Origin: Nonomuraea sp. NEAU-A123
GTDB taxonomy: Bacteria; Actinomycetota; Actinomycetes; Streptosporangiales; Streptosporangiaceae
Length of the DNA: 64,000 nucleotides
Reading direction: 5' to 3'
Assembly: GCF_018603905.1 (NCBI RefSeq)
Contig: NZ_JAHFZZ010000005.1
Location: forward strand, 62,001 to 126,000
The notes under the pieces were generated by a model. It ran no database searches and was not told where the DNA came from. It was given only the letters and a program-made list of their open reading frames with translations. Below are positions 24,764-33,955 of this stretch, in pieces. The position numbers and the translations under genes are program-made. Every line of letters begins with the position of its first letter. The first letter of the stretch is position 1.

Positions 24764-25027
24764 ATGAAGACCTTCGAAGAGCTGTTCGCCGAGCTGTCAG
24801 AGAAGGCACGCACCCGGCCCGCGGGCTCGGGCACCGTGGCCGCGCTCGACGCCGGCGTCCATGCCATCGGCAAGAAGGTCGTCGAGGAGGCCGCCGAAAG
24901 CTGGATGGCCGCCGAGCACGAGTCGAGTGACCGAGCCGCCGAGGAGATCTCCCAGCTGCTCTACCACGTGCAGGTGCTCATGCTCGCCAAGGGCATCGGG
25001 CTGGACGAGGTGTACAAGCATCTTTAG
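24764..25027 (+). CDS. hisE: Phosphoribosyl-ATP diphosphatase
   Basis: An 87-residue HisE that hydrolyses phosphoribosyl-ATP to phosphoribosyl-AMP in histidine synthesis. The family signature [17 protein letters not shown] (MazG-like acidic helix) and [18 protein letters not shown] are present. The ATG at 24764 follows GAGAGAG; a longer in-frame start at 24635 gives no conserved residues. It is followed 62 bp later by hisG, the standard actinobacterial hisEG pair. Confidence 0.95.
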   Translation: MKTFEELFAELSEKARTRPAGSGTVAALDAGVHAIGKKVVEEAAESWMAAEHESSDRAAEEISQLLYHVQVLMLAKGIGLDEVYKHL

Positions 25028-25089
25028 GGCGCCCCGCGCCCGTCAGCCCGTACACCTACCAGCCCGCGAGACATCAAGGACACACAGCC

Positions 25090-25935
25090 ATGTTGCGTCT
25101 GGCCGTACCGAACAAGGGCGCGCTCAGTGAAGCCGCCCAGACCATGCTCAAAGAGGCCGGTTACCGGTCCCGCAGGGACAGCAAGGAGCTCGTCGTCGTC
25201 GACGAGGACAACGGTTGCGAGCTGTTCTTCCTGCGCCCCCGCGACATCGCGGTCTACGTCGGCGAGGGCATGCTCGACGCCGGGATCACCGGCCGCGACA
25301 TGCGCGTCGACTCCGGCGCCCCCGTCGAGGAGATCATGCCGCTCGGCTTCGGCGGCTCCACCTTCCGGCTGGCCGCCAAGGCCGGTGCCATGACGTCGGT
25401 CAAGGACCTCGACGGCCTGCGCATCGCCACCTCCTATGCCGGGGTGCTCGGCAAATACCTGTCCGAGTCCGGCGTCGACGCCCGCGTCATCAAGCTCGAC
25501 GGCGCGGTCGAGACCGCCATCAGGCTGGGCGTCGCCGACGCGGTCGCCGACGTCGTGGAGACCGGCACCACGCTGCGCAACGTCGGCCTGGAGGTGTTCG
25601 GCGAGCCGATCATGCGCTCCGAGGCCGTGCTGATCAAGCAGCAGGGCAACGGGGAGGACGCCGGCATCGAGCAGCTCGTCCGCCGCCTGCAGGGCGTCGT
25701 GCACGCCCGCGACTTCGTGATGATGGACTACGACATCCGCGCCGAGCGGATCGAGGAGGCCATCGCGCTCACGCCCGGCATGGAGGGGCCCACGGTCTCG
25801 CCGCTGCACCGCGAGGGCTGGGTCGCCGTCCGCGTGATGGTCCGGCGGCGCGGGCACCAGCAGGTGATGGACCAGCTCTGGGAGATCGGGGCAAGGGCCA
25901 TCCTGGCCACCGACATCTACGCCTGCCGCCTGTGA
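25090..25935 (+). CDS. hisG: ATP phosphoribosyltransferase (long form)
   Basis: A 281-residue HisG of the long, self-regulated type. It catalyses the first committed step of histidine biosynthesis. Typical segments are LRLAVPNKGALSE at the N-terminus, DAGITGRDM, the PRPP loop region ADAVADVVETGTTLRNVGL, and a C-terminal ACT-like domain (about 205-281, DYDIRAERIEEAIALTPGMEGPT) for histidine feedback. The ATG at 25090 is preceded by AAGGA. Confidence 0.96.
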   Translation: MLRLAVPNKGALSEAAQTMLKEAGYRSRRDSKELVVVDEDNGCELFFLRPRDIAVYVGEGMLDAGITGRDMRVDSGAPVEEIMPLGFGGSTFRLAAKAGAMTSVKDLDGLRIATSYAGVLGKYLSESGVDARVIKLDGAVETAIRLGVADAVADVVETGTTLRNVGLEVFGEPIMRSEAVLIKQQGNGEDAGIEQLVRRLQGVVHARDFVMMDYDIRAERIEEAIALTPGMEGPTVSPLHREGWVAVRVMVRRRGHQQVMDQLWEIGARAILATDIYACRL

Positions 25936-25945
25936 GATCTGTCCG

Positions 25946-25976
25946 CTAGGTGATGTCCCGTCCGGGAATCACCTAG
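25946..25976 (+). terminator. Terminator hairpin of hisEG
   Basis: CTAGGTGAT (25946-25954) pairs with ATCACCTAG (25968-25976), and the inner TCCCG pairs with CGGGA around a 2-nt loop, with a single bulged G. It begins 11 nt after the hisG stop and ends 2 nt before the next gene start. Confidence 0.65.
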
Positions 25977-25978
25977 CT

Positions 25979-26584
25979 GTGCGTGACGAATCGCTTGCCC
26001 CCCGTTATCTCCCCTTCTGTGATGCCGCGGCGGCGCAGGTGTGGGCTTCGTTGCAGCGCGGCAACCGGCGCTGGGCGGCGGGCGCGTCCCGCCGTCCGCG
26101 CCAGGACCCCGACCGCAGGAGGCAGGTGGCGGCGGGCCAGTCGCCGTACGCGGTGGTGCTGTCGTGCATCGACTCGCGGGTGCCGCCCGAGGTCGTCTTC
26201 GACGCCGGACTGGGCGATCTGCTCGTCGTGCGTACGGCGGCGCACACCGTCGACCGGCTCGTCACCGCGGCGGTCCAGTTCGGCCCGCAGGCCTTGCACG
26301 CCAGGCTCGTCGTCGTCCTGGGACACCAGCGCTGCGGCGCCATCTCCGCGGCGGCCAGGGCACTGCGGGAGCGGGAGACGCTGCCCGGCGAGCTGCCCAG
26401 CATCGTCGCCGCCGTCGAACCCGTCTACACCGGCTCCGGGGGCGAGGTGGACGCGATGGTCCGTGCGCATACCGTACGGACGGTGGCGAGCCTGAGAGCC
26501 GACGCCCTGTTATCCGGCAAGGCCACCACCGTGGTCGGCGCCTACTACAGCCTCGACACGGGACTGGTGCGGCGCGTCGCCTGA
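25979..26584 (+). CDS. Beta-class carbonic anhydrase
   Basis: A 201-residue protein with the zinc ligands Cys63 (SCIDSR), His116 and Cys119 (GHQRCGA), and the catalytic Asp65-Arg67 pair of C-x-D-x-R. It interconverts CO2 and bicarbonate. The GTG at 25979 follows the his terminator so closely that the message must begin at or near the start codon if it is independent. The substrate-pocket sequence IDSRVPPE is ordinary for the family. No signal peptide is present. Confidence 0.88.
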   Translation: MRDESLAPRYLPFCDAAAAQVWASLQRGNRRWAAGASRRPRQDPDRRRQVAAGQSPYAVVLSCIDSRVPPEVVFDAGLGDLLVVRTAAHTVDRLVTAAVQFGPQALHARLVVVLGHQRCGAISAAARALRERETLPGELPSIVAAVEPVYTGSGGEVDAMVRAHTVRTVASLRADALLSGKATTVVGAYYSLDTGLVRRVA

Positions 26585-26653
26585 CAAATGTCACCGCCAA
26601 CCCCGGAGGTAACGCACTAACCAGGCAAGATCCACGATCCTACCGTTGACCTC

Positions 26654-27537
<884 letters not shown>

Positions 27538-27538
<1 letters not shown>

Positions 27539-28272
27539 TGCTCTACTACGCCAAGACCGAGGCGCTGCGGATGCTGCGCAACCGGCGCTACATCATCTTC
27601 GTGGTGCTGTTCCCCGTCGTGTTCTACCTGATCAACGCCAACATCTACGGCGACCAGAAGGACGCCGGCGGCGTCCGGATGAGCACCTACCTGCTGGTGT
27701 CGATGGCCGCCTACGGCGCGCTCGCCTCGTCCATGATGAGCTCGGCCGTGCCCTGGGCGCAGGAGCGCCAGTCCGGCTGGCTGCGCCAGTTGCAGATCAC
27801 CCCGCTGCCGAGCTGGGCGATCATCGTCACCAAGCTCGGCGCCGCGATGCTCCTCGTGCTGCCGTCGCTGCTGCTGGTCAGCGCGGCCGCCGTGCTGCAG
27901 CAGGGTGTGTCGATGCCGGCCGGCCAGTGGCTGCCGCTGCTGCTGTCGCTGTGGATCGGCACGATCCCGTTCATCGCGCTCGGGCTGTTCATCGGCTCGC
28001 TGCTGAGCGCCGACGCCGCCCAGCCCGCCGCGATGATCTGTATGTTCGCCCTGTCGTTGCTCGGCGGACTCTGGTTCCCCATCGACGCCATCGGCGGCAC
28101 GATGCGGACCCTCGCCCACTTCATGCCTTCCTACCACTACGCCAATCTCGGCTGGAACGTCATCGCGGGCAACGGCCTGCCGATGTCCGACGTGCTCATC
28201 GTGGTGGCGTGGGCGGTCGTGCTCGGGGGCGCGGCCGCGTACGCCTACCGGCGGGCTACTGTTCGGGCATGA
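27538..28272 (+). CDS. ABC-2 type permease
   Basis: A 244-residue protein with six helices, beginning with the [21 protein letters not shown] stretch typical of ABC-2 permeases, and with [19 protein letters not shown] in the cytosolic loop. It shares one base with the upstream stop (TGATG) and overlaps the sensor start (ATGA). It forms the exporter with the preceding ATPase. Confidence 0.9.
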
Positions 28273-29402
28273 GCTGGACCCACCGGATGACCTTCGGCGG
28301 GACGAGAGAGGACTCGTCCCGCTACCGGCGGCTGTTCGGGATCTCCTTCGGGCTGATCTACCTGGTCTTCCCGGTGGCGGAGATCGTGTCCGGTGAGGTC
28401 ACCGGTACCAAGGCCGTCTGGGCGGCCTTGTCGCTGATCGCGTTCGTGGTCTCGTACCTGGCGACCGTCCTGAGCCCGCGCAACTTCAGGGAGCCGTCGC
28501 CGTCGACGTACCCGCTGCTCGCCCTCACCATCACGCTGGCCGTGGGCTCGGCGCTGGTCTTCGGCTCCGGCTGGCTGAGCCTGCCCGTCTACGCCACGGT
28601 GCTCTTCTCCATGATCCTGCCGCCCCGGCGGGCGGGGTTGGGCATCCTCGCCATGCTGGCGGTCGTCGTCGGCTGCGGGTTGCTGCACGACGATGACGGC
28701 ACCACCATCGCCATACTGGGCCTCCAGGTGGTCACGCTGGGCGTGCTGTTCATCGGCGTACGCAACACCAGGGTCCTGGCCCAGCAGCTACGCGACGCGC
28801 AGGGCGAGGTGGCCCGGCTCGCCGCGGCGGACGAGCGGCTGCGCATCGCCCGCGACCTGCACGACCTGCTCGGCCACAGCCTCTCGCTGATCGTGCTCAA
28901 GAGCGAGCTGGCCGGGCGGCTGGCCGAGGACTCCCCGCGGGCGCTCAAGGAGATCCAGGACATCGAGTCGGTGGCCAGGCAGGCGCTGACGGAGGTGCGC
29001 GAGGCCGTGACCGGCTACCGCCAGCGCAGCCTGCCGGAAGAGCTCGACAACGCCAGATCCGTGCTGCGGGCGGCGGGCGTGGAGCCGCTGGTGCGGATCT
29101 CGGGCACGCCGCTGCCCGGTCTGCTCGACGGCCTGTTCGGGTGGGCGGTGCGCGAGGGCACCACCAATGTCGTACGGCACGCGCGGGCGCGTCGCTGCGA
29201 GATCGAGGTGACGTACGACGGCGAACACGCCATCCTGGAGATCATGGACGACGGGCAGGGCAAGGAGCCGTTCCGGCTCGGCAGCGGCTTACAGGGCCTG
29301 ACCGAGCGGGTGCGCGGCGCGGGCGGGACCGTGGAGCTGGGTCCGGGAGCCAGGGCGGGCTTCCGGCTGCGGGTGCTGGTCCCCGCGGGAGCGGCGGCGT
29401 GA
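28269..29402 (+). CDS. DesK/NarX-type sensor histidine kinase
   Basis: A 377-residue kinase. The N-terminal half has about five helices without a large extracellular loop, so the signal may be sensed in the membrane. The phosphoacceptor histidine is in [17 protein letters not shown] (HisKA_3), and the ATPase domain has [13 protein letters not shown] (N box) and [11 protein letters not shown] (G box). It is translationally coupled to the permease upstream and the regulator downstream, so it probably senses transporter substrate or membrane damage. Confidence 0.92.
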   Translation: MSWTHRMTFGGTREDSSRYRRLFGISFGLIYLVFPVAEIVSGEVTGTKAVWAALSLIAFVVSYLATVLSPRNFREPSPSTYPLLALTITLAVGSALVFGSGWLSLPVYATVLFSMILPPRRAGLGILAMLAVVVGCGLLHDDDGTTIAILGLQVVTLGVLFIGVRNTRVLAQQLRDAQGEVARLAAADERLRIARDLHDLLGHSLSLIVLKSELAGRLAEDSPRALKEIQDIESVARQALTEVREAVTGYRQRSLPEELDNARSVLRAAGVEPLVRISGTPLPGLLDGLFGWAVREGTTNVVRHARARRCEIEVTYDGEHAILEIMDDGQGKEPFRLGSGLQGLTERVRGAGGTVELGPGARAGFRLRVLVPAGAAA

Positions 29403-30004
29403 TCCGGGTGATCCTGGCCGAGGACCAGGGCATGGTACGCGGCGCGCTGGCGTCGCTGCTCGGCCTGGAGCCCGACATCGAGGTCGTCGGTGAGGCGGCC
29501 GACGGCGAGGCGGCGGTGGCCGTCGCGCTCCAGGAACGCCCGGACATCGCCCTGCTCGACATCGAGATGCCCGTCATGGACGGCCTCAGCGCGGGCGCCA
29601 GGATCACCGCGCAGGTGCCCGGCTGCCGGGTGATGATCCTTACCACGTTCGGCCGCCCCGGCTACCTGCGGACCGCCATGGAGGCGGGTGCGGTGGCCTT
29701 CCTGGTCAAGGACAGCCCGGCCCGCGAGCTGGCGGCGGCGATCAGGCGCGTACACGCGGGGGAGCGGGTCATCGACCCGGGGCTGGCGGCGGCGGCGCTC
29801 AGCGCGGGACCCAACCCGCTGTCGGCCCGCGAACGCGACGTGCTTGCCGTCGCGGCCGACGGCTCGACCATCGGCGACATCGCCCGGCACCTGCACCTGT
29901 CGGAGGGCACCGTACGCAACTACCTGTCGTCGGCCATCCAGAAGACACACGCCCGCAACCGCATCGAGGCCGTCCAGCGCGCCAAGACCCAGGGCTGGCT
30001 TTAA
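29399..30004 (+). CDS. NarL/LuxR-family response regulator
   Basis: A 201-residue regulator. The receiver domain has Asp54 as phosphorylation site ([12 protein letters not shown]) and the conserved lysine in [12 protein letters not shown]. The C-terminal LuxR helix-turn-helix (about residues 140-200) includes [15 protein letters not shown] and [19 protein letters not shown]. The GTG overlaps the sensor stop. It probably controls the four-gene operon. Confidence 0.93.
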   Translation: MIRVILAEDQGMVRGALASLLGLEPDIEVVGEAADGEAAVAVALQERPDIALLDIEMPVMDGLSAGARITAQVPGCRVMILTTFGRPGYLRTAMEAGAVAFLVKDSPARELAAAIRRVHAGERVIDPGLAAAALSAGPNPLSARERDVLAVAADGSTIGDIARHLHLSEGTVRNYLSSAIQKTHARNRIEAVQRAKTQGWL

Positions 30005-30303
30005 TAGCGCAGCTCGGCCGGCACCGCGTCGCGCGGGTGCCTGCCCGACCGCCGCATCGCCTCGTGCAGCGGAGCCAGCGCTCCCGCGCCCGCCAGCACG
30101 ATCCGCATGGGCAGCTCCAGCACCATGGGCAGCGGATCGGCCCGGAGGTAGCCCGCCGGGTCGATGACCGCCGGGCGTGCGATGACGGCGCCCGTGTCGA
30201 GGTCCTCGACGGGGCTGGTGAGCAGGGAGGACACGAAGCGATGATGGTGGTGCGCCAGGTCGGGCAGAAGTGGCTTGAAGCGAAATTCACTGATATTTCC
30301 CAC
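30001..30303 (-). CDS. Hypothetical protein of about 100 residues
   Basis: A minus-strand frame from the GTG at 30303 to the TAA that overlaps the response regulator stop. The protein starts GNISEFRFKPLLPDLAHHHH and has RPAVIDPAGYLRADPLPMVLELPMRIVLAG. The third-position G+C bias fits coding, but no family is recognised and no strong ribosome site is seen. It is convergent with the two-component operon and divergent from the acVLRF1 gene. Confidence 0.5.
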   Translation of the reverse strand: MGNISEFRFKPLLPDLAHHHHRFVSSLLTSPVEDLDTGAVIARPAVIDPAGYLRADPLPMVLELPMRIVLAGAGALAPLHEAMRRSGRHPRDAVPAELRY

Positions 30304-30360
30304 GGAATTCCCGACCCCAGGGAAGCGTGGGCACGGTCTCCGTACGGATAGCCTTCCGGC

Positions 30361-31032
30361 ATGAGTGCGCGACCGGCGAAGGGTGGCGGGCGGTGGGTGT
30401 CCGTGGTGCCCGAGCGCGTGCACCCGTGGATCGACGGCTTCGCCGACCGGCATGGCCCGTTCGAGGCCGCCGGTGACGAGCGGGTCGTGCGCCTGGTGGC
30501 CGCCGACGGGGCGCTGGCGGAGCTGTACGTGCCCTTTCCGCCTCTGCAGGTCGGGCCGCCGTACGTGAGCAGGCTCGTCGCCCACGCGCGGGCAGAGCGG
30601 CACGTGGGGGTCATCCTGGTGCGGATGGGCGGTTACGCGGCGGGCCTGTTCCACGGGTCGCGGCTGGTGACGTCCAAGGTCGGGTCGCGGCTGGTCCAGG
30701 GACGTACCGCGGCGGGCGGGTGGTCGCAGCAGCGCTTCGCCAGACGCAGGCAGAACCAGGCGGGCCAGGCCTTCGAAGCGGCGGCCGAGACCGTGCTGCG
30801 CGTCCTGTCGCCGTGCCAGGGCGAGCTGGACGCGGTCGTGCTCGGCGGCGACCGCAGGGCCGTGGACGCGCTGCGCGCCGACCGGCGCCTGGCCGGCCTG
30901 CTGGCGCTGGAGACCGAACCGTTCCTCGTCGTCCCCGACCCGAAGCTCACCGTACTCAAGGACACGCCCGCGCTGTTCCGCGCAGTGCGCATCCGCGTGG
31001 TGGACCCACCCGCCACCGACGGGGGCTCGTAA
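30361..31032 (+). CDS. acVLRF1-type (Vms1/eRF1-like) peptidyl-tRNA hydrolase/release factor
   Basis: A 223-residue actinobacterial member of the VLRF1 group. The key stretch is GRTAAGGWSQQRFARRRQNQ (about residues 116-135), in which the glutamine of the GGWSQQR loop occupies the place of the catalytic Gln of eRF1/Vms1. Related proteins release nascent chains from stalled or split ribosomes, so this is likely a ribosome-rescue factor. The ATG at 30361 follows a TCCGG-rich region with no strong ribosome site. Confidence 0.82.
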   Translation: MSARPAKGGGRWVSVVPERVHPWIDGFADRHGPFEAAGDERVVRLVAADGALAELYVPFPPLQVGPPYVSRLVAHARAERHVGVILVRMGGYAAGLFHGSRLVTSKVGSRLVQGRTAAGGWSQQRFARRRQNQAGQAFEAAAETVLRVLSPCQGELDAVVLGGDRRAVDALRADRRLAGLLALETEPFLVVPDPKLTVLKDTPALFRAVRIRVVDPPATDGGS

Positions 31033-31044
31033 GACCTGAGGCTG

Positions 31045-31342
31045 ACACGCTGAGCGCCTGTCCTTCTCCGTACGGCCGGGTCAGGTCACCGGCTTTCTGG
31101 GGCCCAACGGCGCCGGCAAGTCCACCACGATGCGCGCGATCGTGGGCCTCGACCGCCCGAGCGCCGGGACGGCCACCGTCAACGGCCGCCCCTACGCCGA
31201 GATCGCCGGGTCGTTGACGATCTCCGGGGCGACGGTCAAGTCGCATATCGGGCGGATCCTTGCCAAGCTTCACCTGCGTGATCGCGTACAGCTCGTGGTT
31301 CTCGCGTACGAGAGCGGCATCGTACGCCGTGGGGAGCGATGA
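31045..31342 (+). pseudogene. Chimeric relic: ABC-ATPase N-terminus fused in frame to a LuxR-type HTH C-terminus
   Basis: One frame reads an ABC ATPase start without an initiation codon ([18 protein letters not shown], then [19 protein letters not shown] and [10 protein letters not shown]) and continues without a stop into the end of a NarL-type response regulator ([20 protein letters not shown] and [14 protein letters not shown]). The join falls in the AEIAG codons, which both families carry at that point. A TGA lies directly upstream of the ABC part. Everything between Walker A and the HTH is missing, so this is a deletion fusion of a former exporter/two-component locus like the one at 26654-30004. 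Confidence 0.75.
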
Positions 31343-31399
31343 CGGCCTCGTGATCAGCGATCTGATGCGCGACGGCAAGCGAATTGGTATCTCATCGGC

Positions 31400-31437
31400 T
31401 TGAGTCGATTCAAAAAGATCACGTGTACGGCTATGAT
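31400..31437 (+). promoter_or_regulatory. Promoter of the LacI-family gene with operator TTGAGTCGATTCAA
   Basis: The LacI-type palindrome at 31400-31413 overlaps a candidate -35 (TTCAAA, 31409-31414) that lies 17 bp before a good -10 (TATGAT, 31432-31437). The arrangement suggests autoregulation of the LacI-family gene at 31476. The identical 14-mer recurs at 33205. Confidence 0.7.
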
Positions 31438-31475
31438 GAGGCCCGTTCAACCCCGGAGCGGCCACGTGAGGATCA

Positions 31476-32549
31476 ATGGCGACCACGAACATCAAGGAGG
31501 TCGCGCAGCGGGCACGCGTCTCCGTGGGCACCGTGAGCAACGTGCTCAACCGCCCCGAGATCGTCTCCCCCGCCACGCGTGAACGCGTCTTCGACGCGAT
31601 CCGCGAGCTGGGCTTCGTCCGCAACGAGGTGGCTCGCCACCTGCGGGTCGGCCGCAGCCGCACGGTCGGCCTGATCGTGCTGGACGTGGCCAACCCGTTC
31701 TTCGCCGACGTCGCGCAGGGCGCCGACAGCCTGGCCGACGAGCACGACACCATGGTGGTGCTGTGCAACAGCGCCGCCGACCCGGCCCGTGAGCTGCGCC
31801 ACCTCTACCAGCTCGAACAGCAGCGGGTGATGGGCATCCTGATCACGCCGGTCGACGCGGGCAACCCGCGCCTGGCCGAGCTCGCCGCCAGGGGCACGCC
31901 CGTGGTGCTGGTCGACAGCGCCGCCACCGGGCTGCAGTGCTCGGTGGCGGTCGACGACCGGCTCGGCGGTCATATCGCCGGATCGCACCTGATCGAGCGG
32001 GGACACCGCAAGATCCTGTTCGTGGGCGGACCGCAGTCGATCAAGCAGGTGGCCGACCGGCACGCGGGCTTCACCAGCGCCGTCACCGAGGCGGGCGACA
32101 CCGAGCCGGGCGGGGGAGTCGACCCGGGCGGCGGCATGGGGCCGGGTGGTGGCGTCGAGCTGGTCGCCTGGTTCATGCCCGCGCTGAGCGTCGCCAACGG
32201 GCGGAGCGCGGGAGAGCGGGTGGCGGCGCTGCCTTCGGGGGAGCGGCCGACGGCCGCCTTCTGCGCCAACGACCTGCTCGCCCTGGGATTCCTGCAGGCC
32301 ATGGCCGCGCGAGGGCTGCGCGTGCCGGACGACATGGCGATCGTCGGCTACGACGACATCGACTTCGCCGCGGCGGCGACCGTGCCCCTGTCGTCGGTCC
32401 GCCAGCCGCGTGAGCTGCTCGGGCGGACGGCCATCGACCTGCTGCTGGAGGAGGTCGCCGAGCCGGAGCTGCACCGGCACCGGCAGGTCATCTTCCAGCC
32501 GGACCTGGTGGTCCGGCAGTCCAGCGACCTGCACAGGAGCCCTCATTGA
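31476..32549 (+). CDS. LacI-family regulator of the rhamnogalacturonan cluster
   Basis: A 357-residue LacI/GalR protein. The HTH is at residues 5-25 (IKEVAQRARVSVGTVSNVLN), the hinge helix around EVARHLRVGRSRTVG, and the rest is a periplasmic-binding-protein-like effector domain. Residues about 209-225 carry an unusual glycine-proline insert (three PGGG units) in the effector domain. Operators resembling TTGAGTCGATTCAA lie before this gene, before the transporter genes and inside the DUF624 gene. The stop overlaps the TTG start of the next gene. Confidence 0.92.
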   Translation: MATTNIKEVAQRARVSVGTVSNVLNRPEIVSPATRERVFDAIRELGFVRNEVARHLRVGRSRTVGLIVLDVANPFFADVAQGADSLADEHDTMVVLCNSAADPARELRHLYQLEQQRVMGILITPVDAGNPRLAELAARGTPVVLVDSAATGLQCSVAVDDRLGGHIAGSHLIERGHRKILFVGGPQSIKQVADRHAGFTSAVTEAGDTEPGGGVDPGGGMGPGGGVELVAWFMPALSVANGRSAGERVAALPSGERPTAAFCANDLLALGFLQAMAARGLRVPDDMAIVGYDDIDFAAAATVPLSSVRQPRELLGRTAIDLLLEEVAEPELHRHRQVIFQPDLVVRQSSDLHRSPH

Positions 32550-33202
32550 CGGAGATCTACCGCAATCCGCTCGCCGGCCCCGGCGACCTGGCCGGGTTCC
32601 GGCTGGAAGGGGACGGGGCGACGACGTTCCCCATGGGGCGGATGCGGCTGGAGAGTCTCCGGCCGTCGGCCGACGGGCAGGCGGCGAACGTGGTGCTCTG
32701 GTGCCCCGAGGAGCTACCCGCCGACGTGCGGATCGAATGGGACTTCTGGCCGGTCAGGGAGCCGGGGCTGTGCATCATGTTCTTCCATGCCCGCGGCCGG
32801 GGTGGCGAGGATCTGTTCAACCCCGGCCTCGCGCCGCGCGGCGGGCCGTACGAGCAGTACCACCACGGCGACATCGACGCCTACCACGTGTCCTACTTCC
32901 GCCGGATGTGGTCGTCGGAGCGCGCCCTGCACACCTGCAACCTGCGCAAGAGCCATGGGTTTCACCTGGTCGCGCAGGGTGCCGACCCGCTGCCCGCGGT
33001 GCTCGACGCCGACGGTCCGTACGCCATGCGCCTGGACGTCGAGGGCGGCGTGATCACGTTCTCGATTAACGATGTCGTCTCGTTCCGCTGGACGGACGAC
33101 GGGAGCACGGGTGGCCCTGCGCTGGTGGGCGGCAAGATCGGGTTCCGGCAGATGGCCCCGATGATCGGGGAGTATGCGAATCTGCGGGTTTCTCGTCATT
33201 GA
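32546..33202 (+). CDS. DUF1961 (YesU-like) protein
   Basis: A 218-residue jelly-roll-type protein of the YesU family: IEWDFWPVREPGLCIMFFHA, HHGDIDAYHVSYFRR, LRKSHGFHLVAQG and a C-terminal KIGFRQMAPMIGEYANLRV. In Bacillus subtilis yesU lies in the rhamnogalacturonan degradation region; its exact activity is unproven. The start is a TTG within the LacI stop (TTGA), indicating co-translation with the regulator. Confidence 0.8.
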   Translation: MTEIYRNPLAGPGDLAGFRLEGDGATTFPMGRMRLESLRPSADGQAANVVLWCPEELPADVRIEWDFWPVREPGLCIMFFHARGRGGEDLFNPGLAPRGGPYEQYHHGDIDAYHVSYFRRMWSSERALHTCNLRKSHGFHLVAQGADPLPAVLDADGPYAMRLDVEGGVITFSINDVVSFRWTDDGSTGGPALVGGKIGFRQMAPMIGEYANLRVSRH

Positions 33203-33227
33203 CTTTGAGTCGATTCAACACTAATTT
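33199..33227 (+). promoter_or_regulatory. Promoter of the transporter operon with the LacI operator filling the spacer
   Basis: TTGACT (33199-33204) and TAATTT (33222-33227) are separated by 17 bp, of which 14 are the palindrome TTGAGTCGATTCAA (33205-33218). Repressor bound there would directly exclude RNA polymerase. Confidence 0.8.
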
Positions 33228-33325
33228 CGCACCAACCGCCGTTCACTCGTACGAAACGGGCTAGGAACGGCGGCGCAATACTCCACCCCCGTGTCCGCGC
33301 ACACGCCACGAGAAGGTGGTGCCGG

Positions 33326-33955
33326 ATGAACCATCCCGCCACGTCGATCAGGATTCAAGCCGCCTGCTCAGAGCTGATCTGGGCAGCCCGTCTGAACCTC
33401 CTGTGGATCCTGTTCACCCTCGCGGGTGGCGTGATCCTGGGCCTCGGGCCCGCCACCGTAGCCGCTTACACGCTGGCTCGGCGGCATGCCCGGGGTGAAT
33501 CGATTCAGGCCTGGACCGAATTCTGGACCGTCTACCGGCGGGAGTTCGTCCGTGCCTCGCTGCTGATCCTGCCGGTGGCGGTGCTCGCCACCGTCCTCGT
33601 GGGCAACTACCTGTACTTCTCCGCTCTCGGGCCCGGCTCGGGAGCGTTGCGGATCGCGACCCTCCTGGCGCTGGTGGCGCTGGCCGGAGTGGGGTCCTAT
33701 CTTGGGCCGCTTTACGCGCACTACGACTTGCCGCTCTGGGCTTACGTACCCAAGGCGTCGATGTTAGCGCTCACTCGGCCCGCCTCATCAGTGCTGCTGC
33801 TGTTCGCGCTCGCGGCCATCGTCTTCGTGACCTCGGCGGCGCCCGTCCTCGCAGCGGTGATCAGCGTCGGTGCGTGGATCTATCTCAACACGTGGCTCTG
33901 CCTGCGTTTCTTCGAGGAGAACGAGGCGCGCCTGCATTCGAAAGGGAACTCATGA
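33326..33955 (+). CDS. DUF624 (YesL-like) membrane protein
   Basis: A 209-residue protein with four to five helices, starting IWAARLNLLWILFTLAGGVILGLGPATVAAY, the YesL/DUF624 signature. It is regularly encoded next to oligosaccharide ABC transporters of the LplABC/YesOPQ type; function unknown. The ATG at 33326 overlaps a GGTGCCGG stretch. A third LacI-like palindrome (33495-33506) lies in its coding sequence. The stop overlaps the binding-protein start (ATGA). Confidence 0.85.
   Translation: MNHPATSIRIQAACSELIWAARLNLLWILFTLAGGVILGLGPATVAAYTLARRHARGESIQAWTEFWTVYRREFVRASLLILPVAVLATVLVGNYLYFSALGPGSGALRIATLLALVALAGVGSYLGPLYAHYDLPLWAYVPKASMLALTRPASSVLLLFALAAIVFVTSAAPVLAAVISVGAWIYLNTWLCLRFFEENEARLHSKGNS
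33495..33506. promoter_or_regulatory. Intragenic LacI-like palindrome TGAATCGATTCA
   Basis: A perfect 12-bp palindrome sharing the CGATTCA half-site with the two operators, 277 bp downstream of the second one and inside the DUF624 gene. It could allow looping or act as a roadblock. Chance cannot be excluded. Confidence 0.45.
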
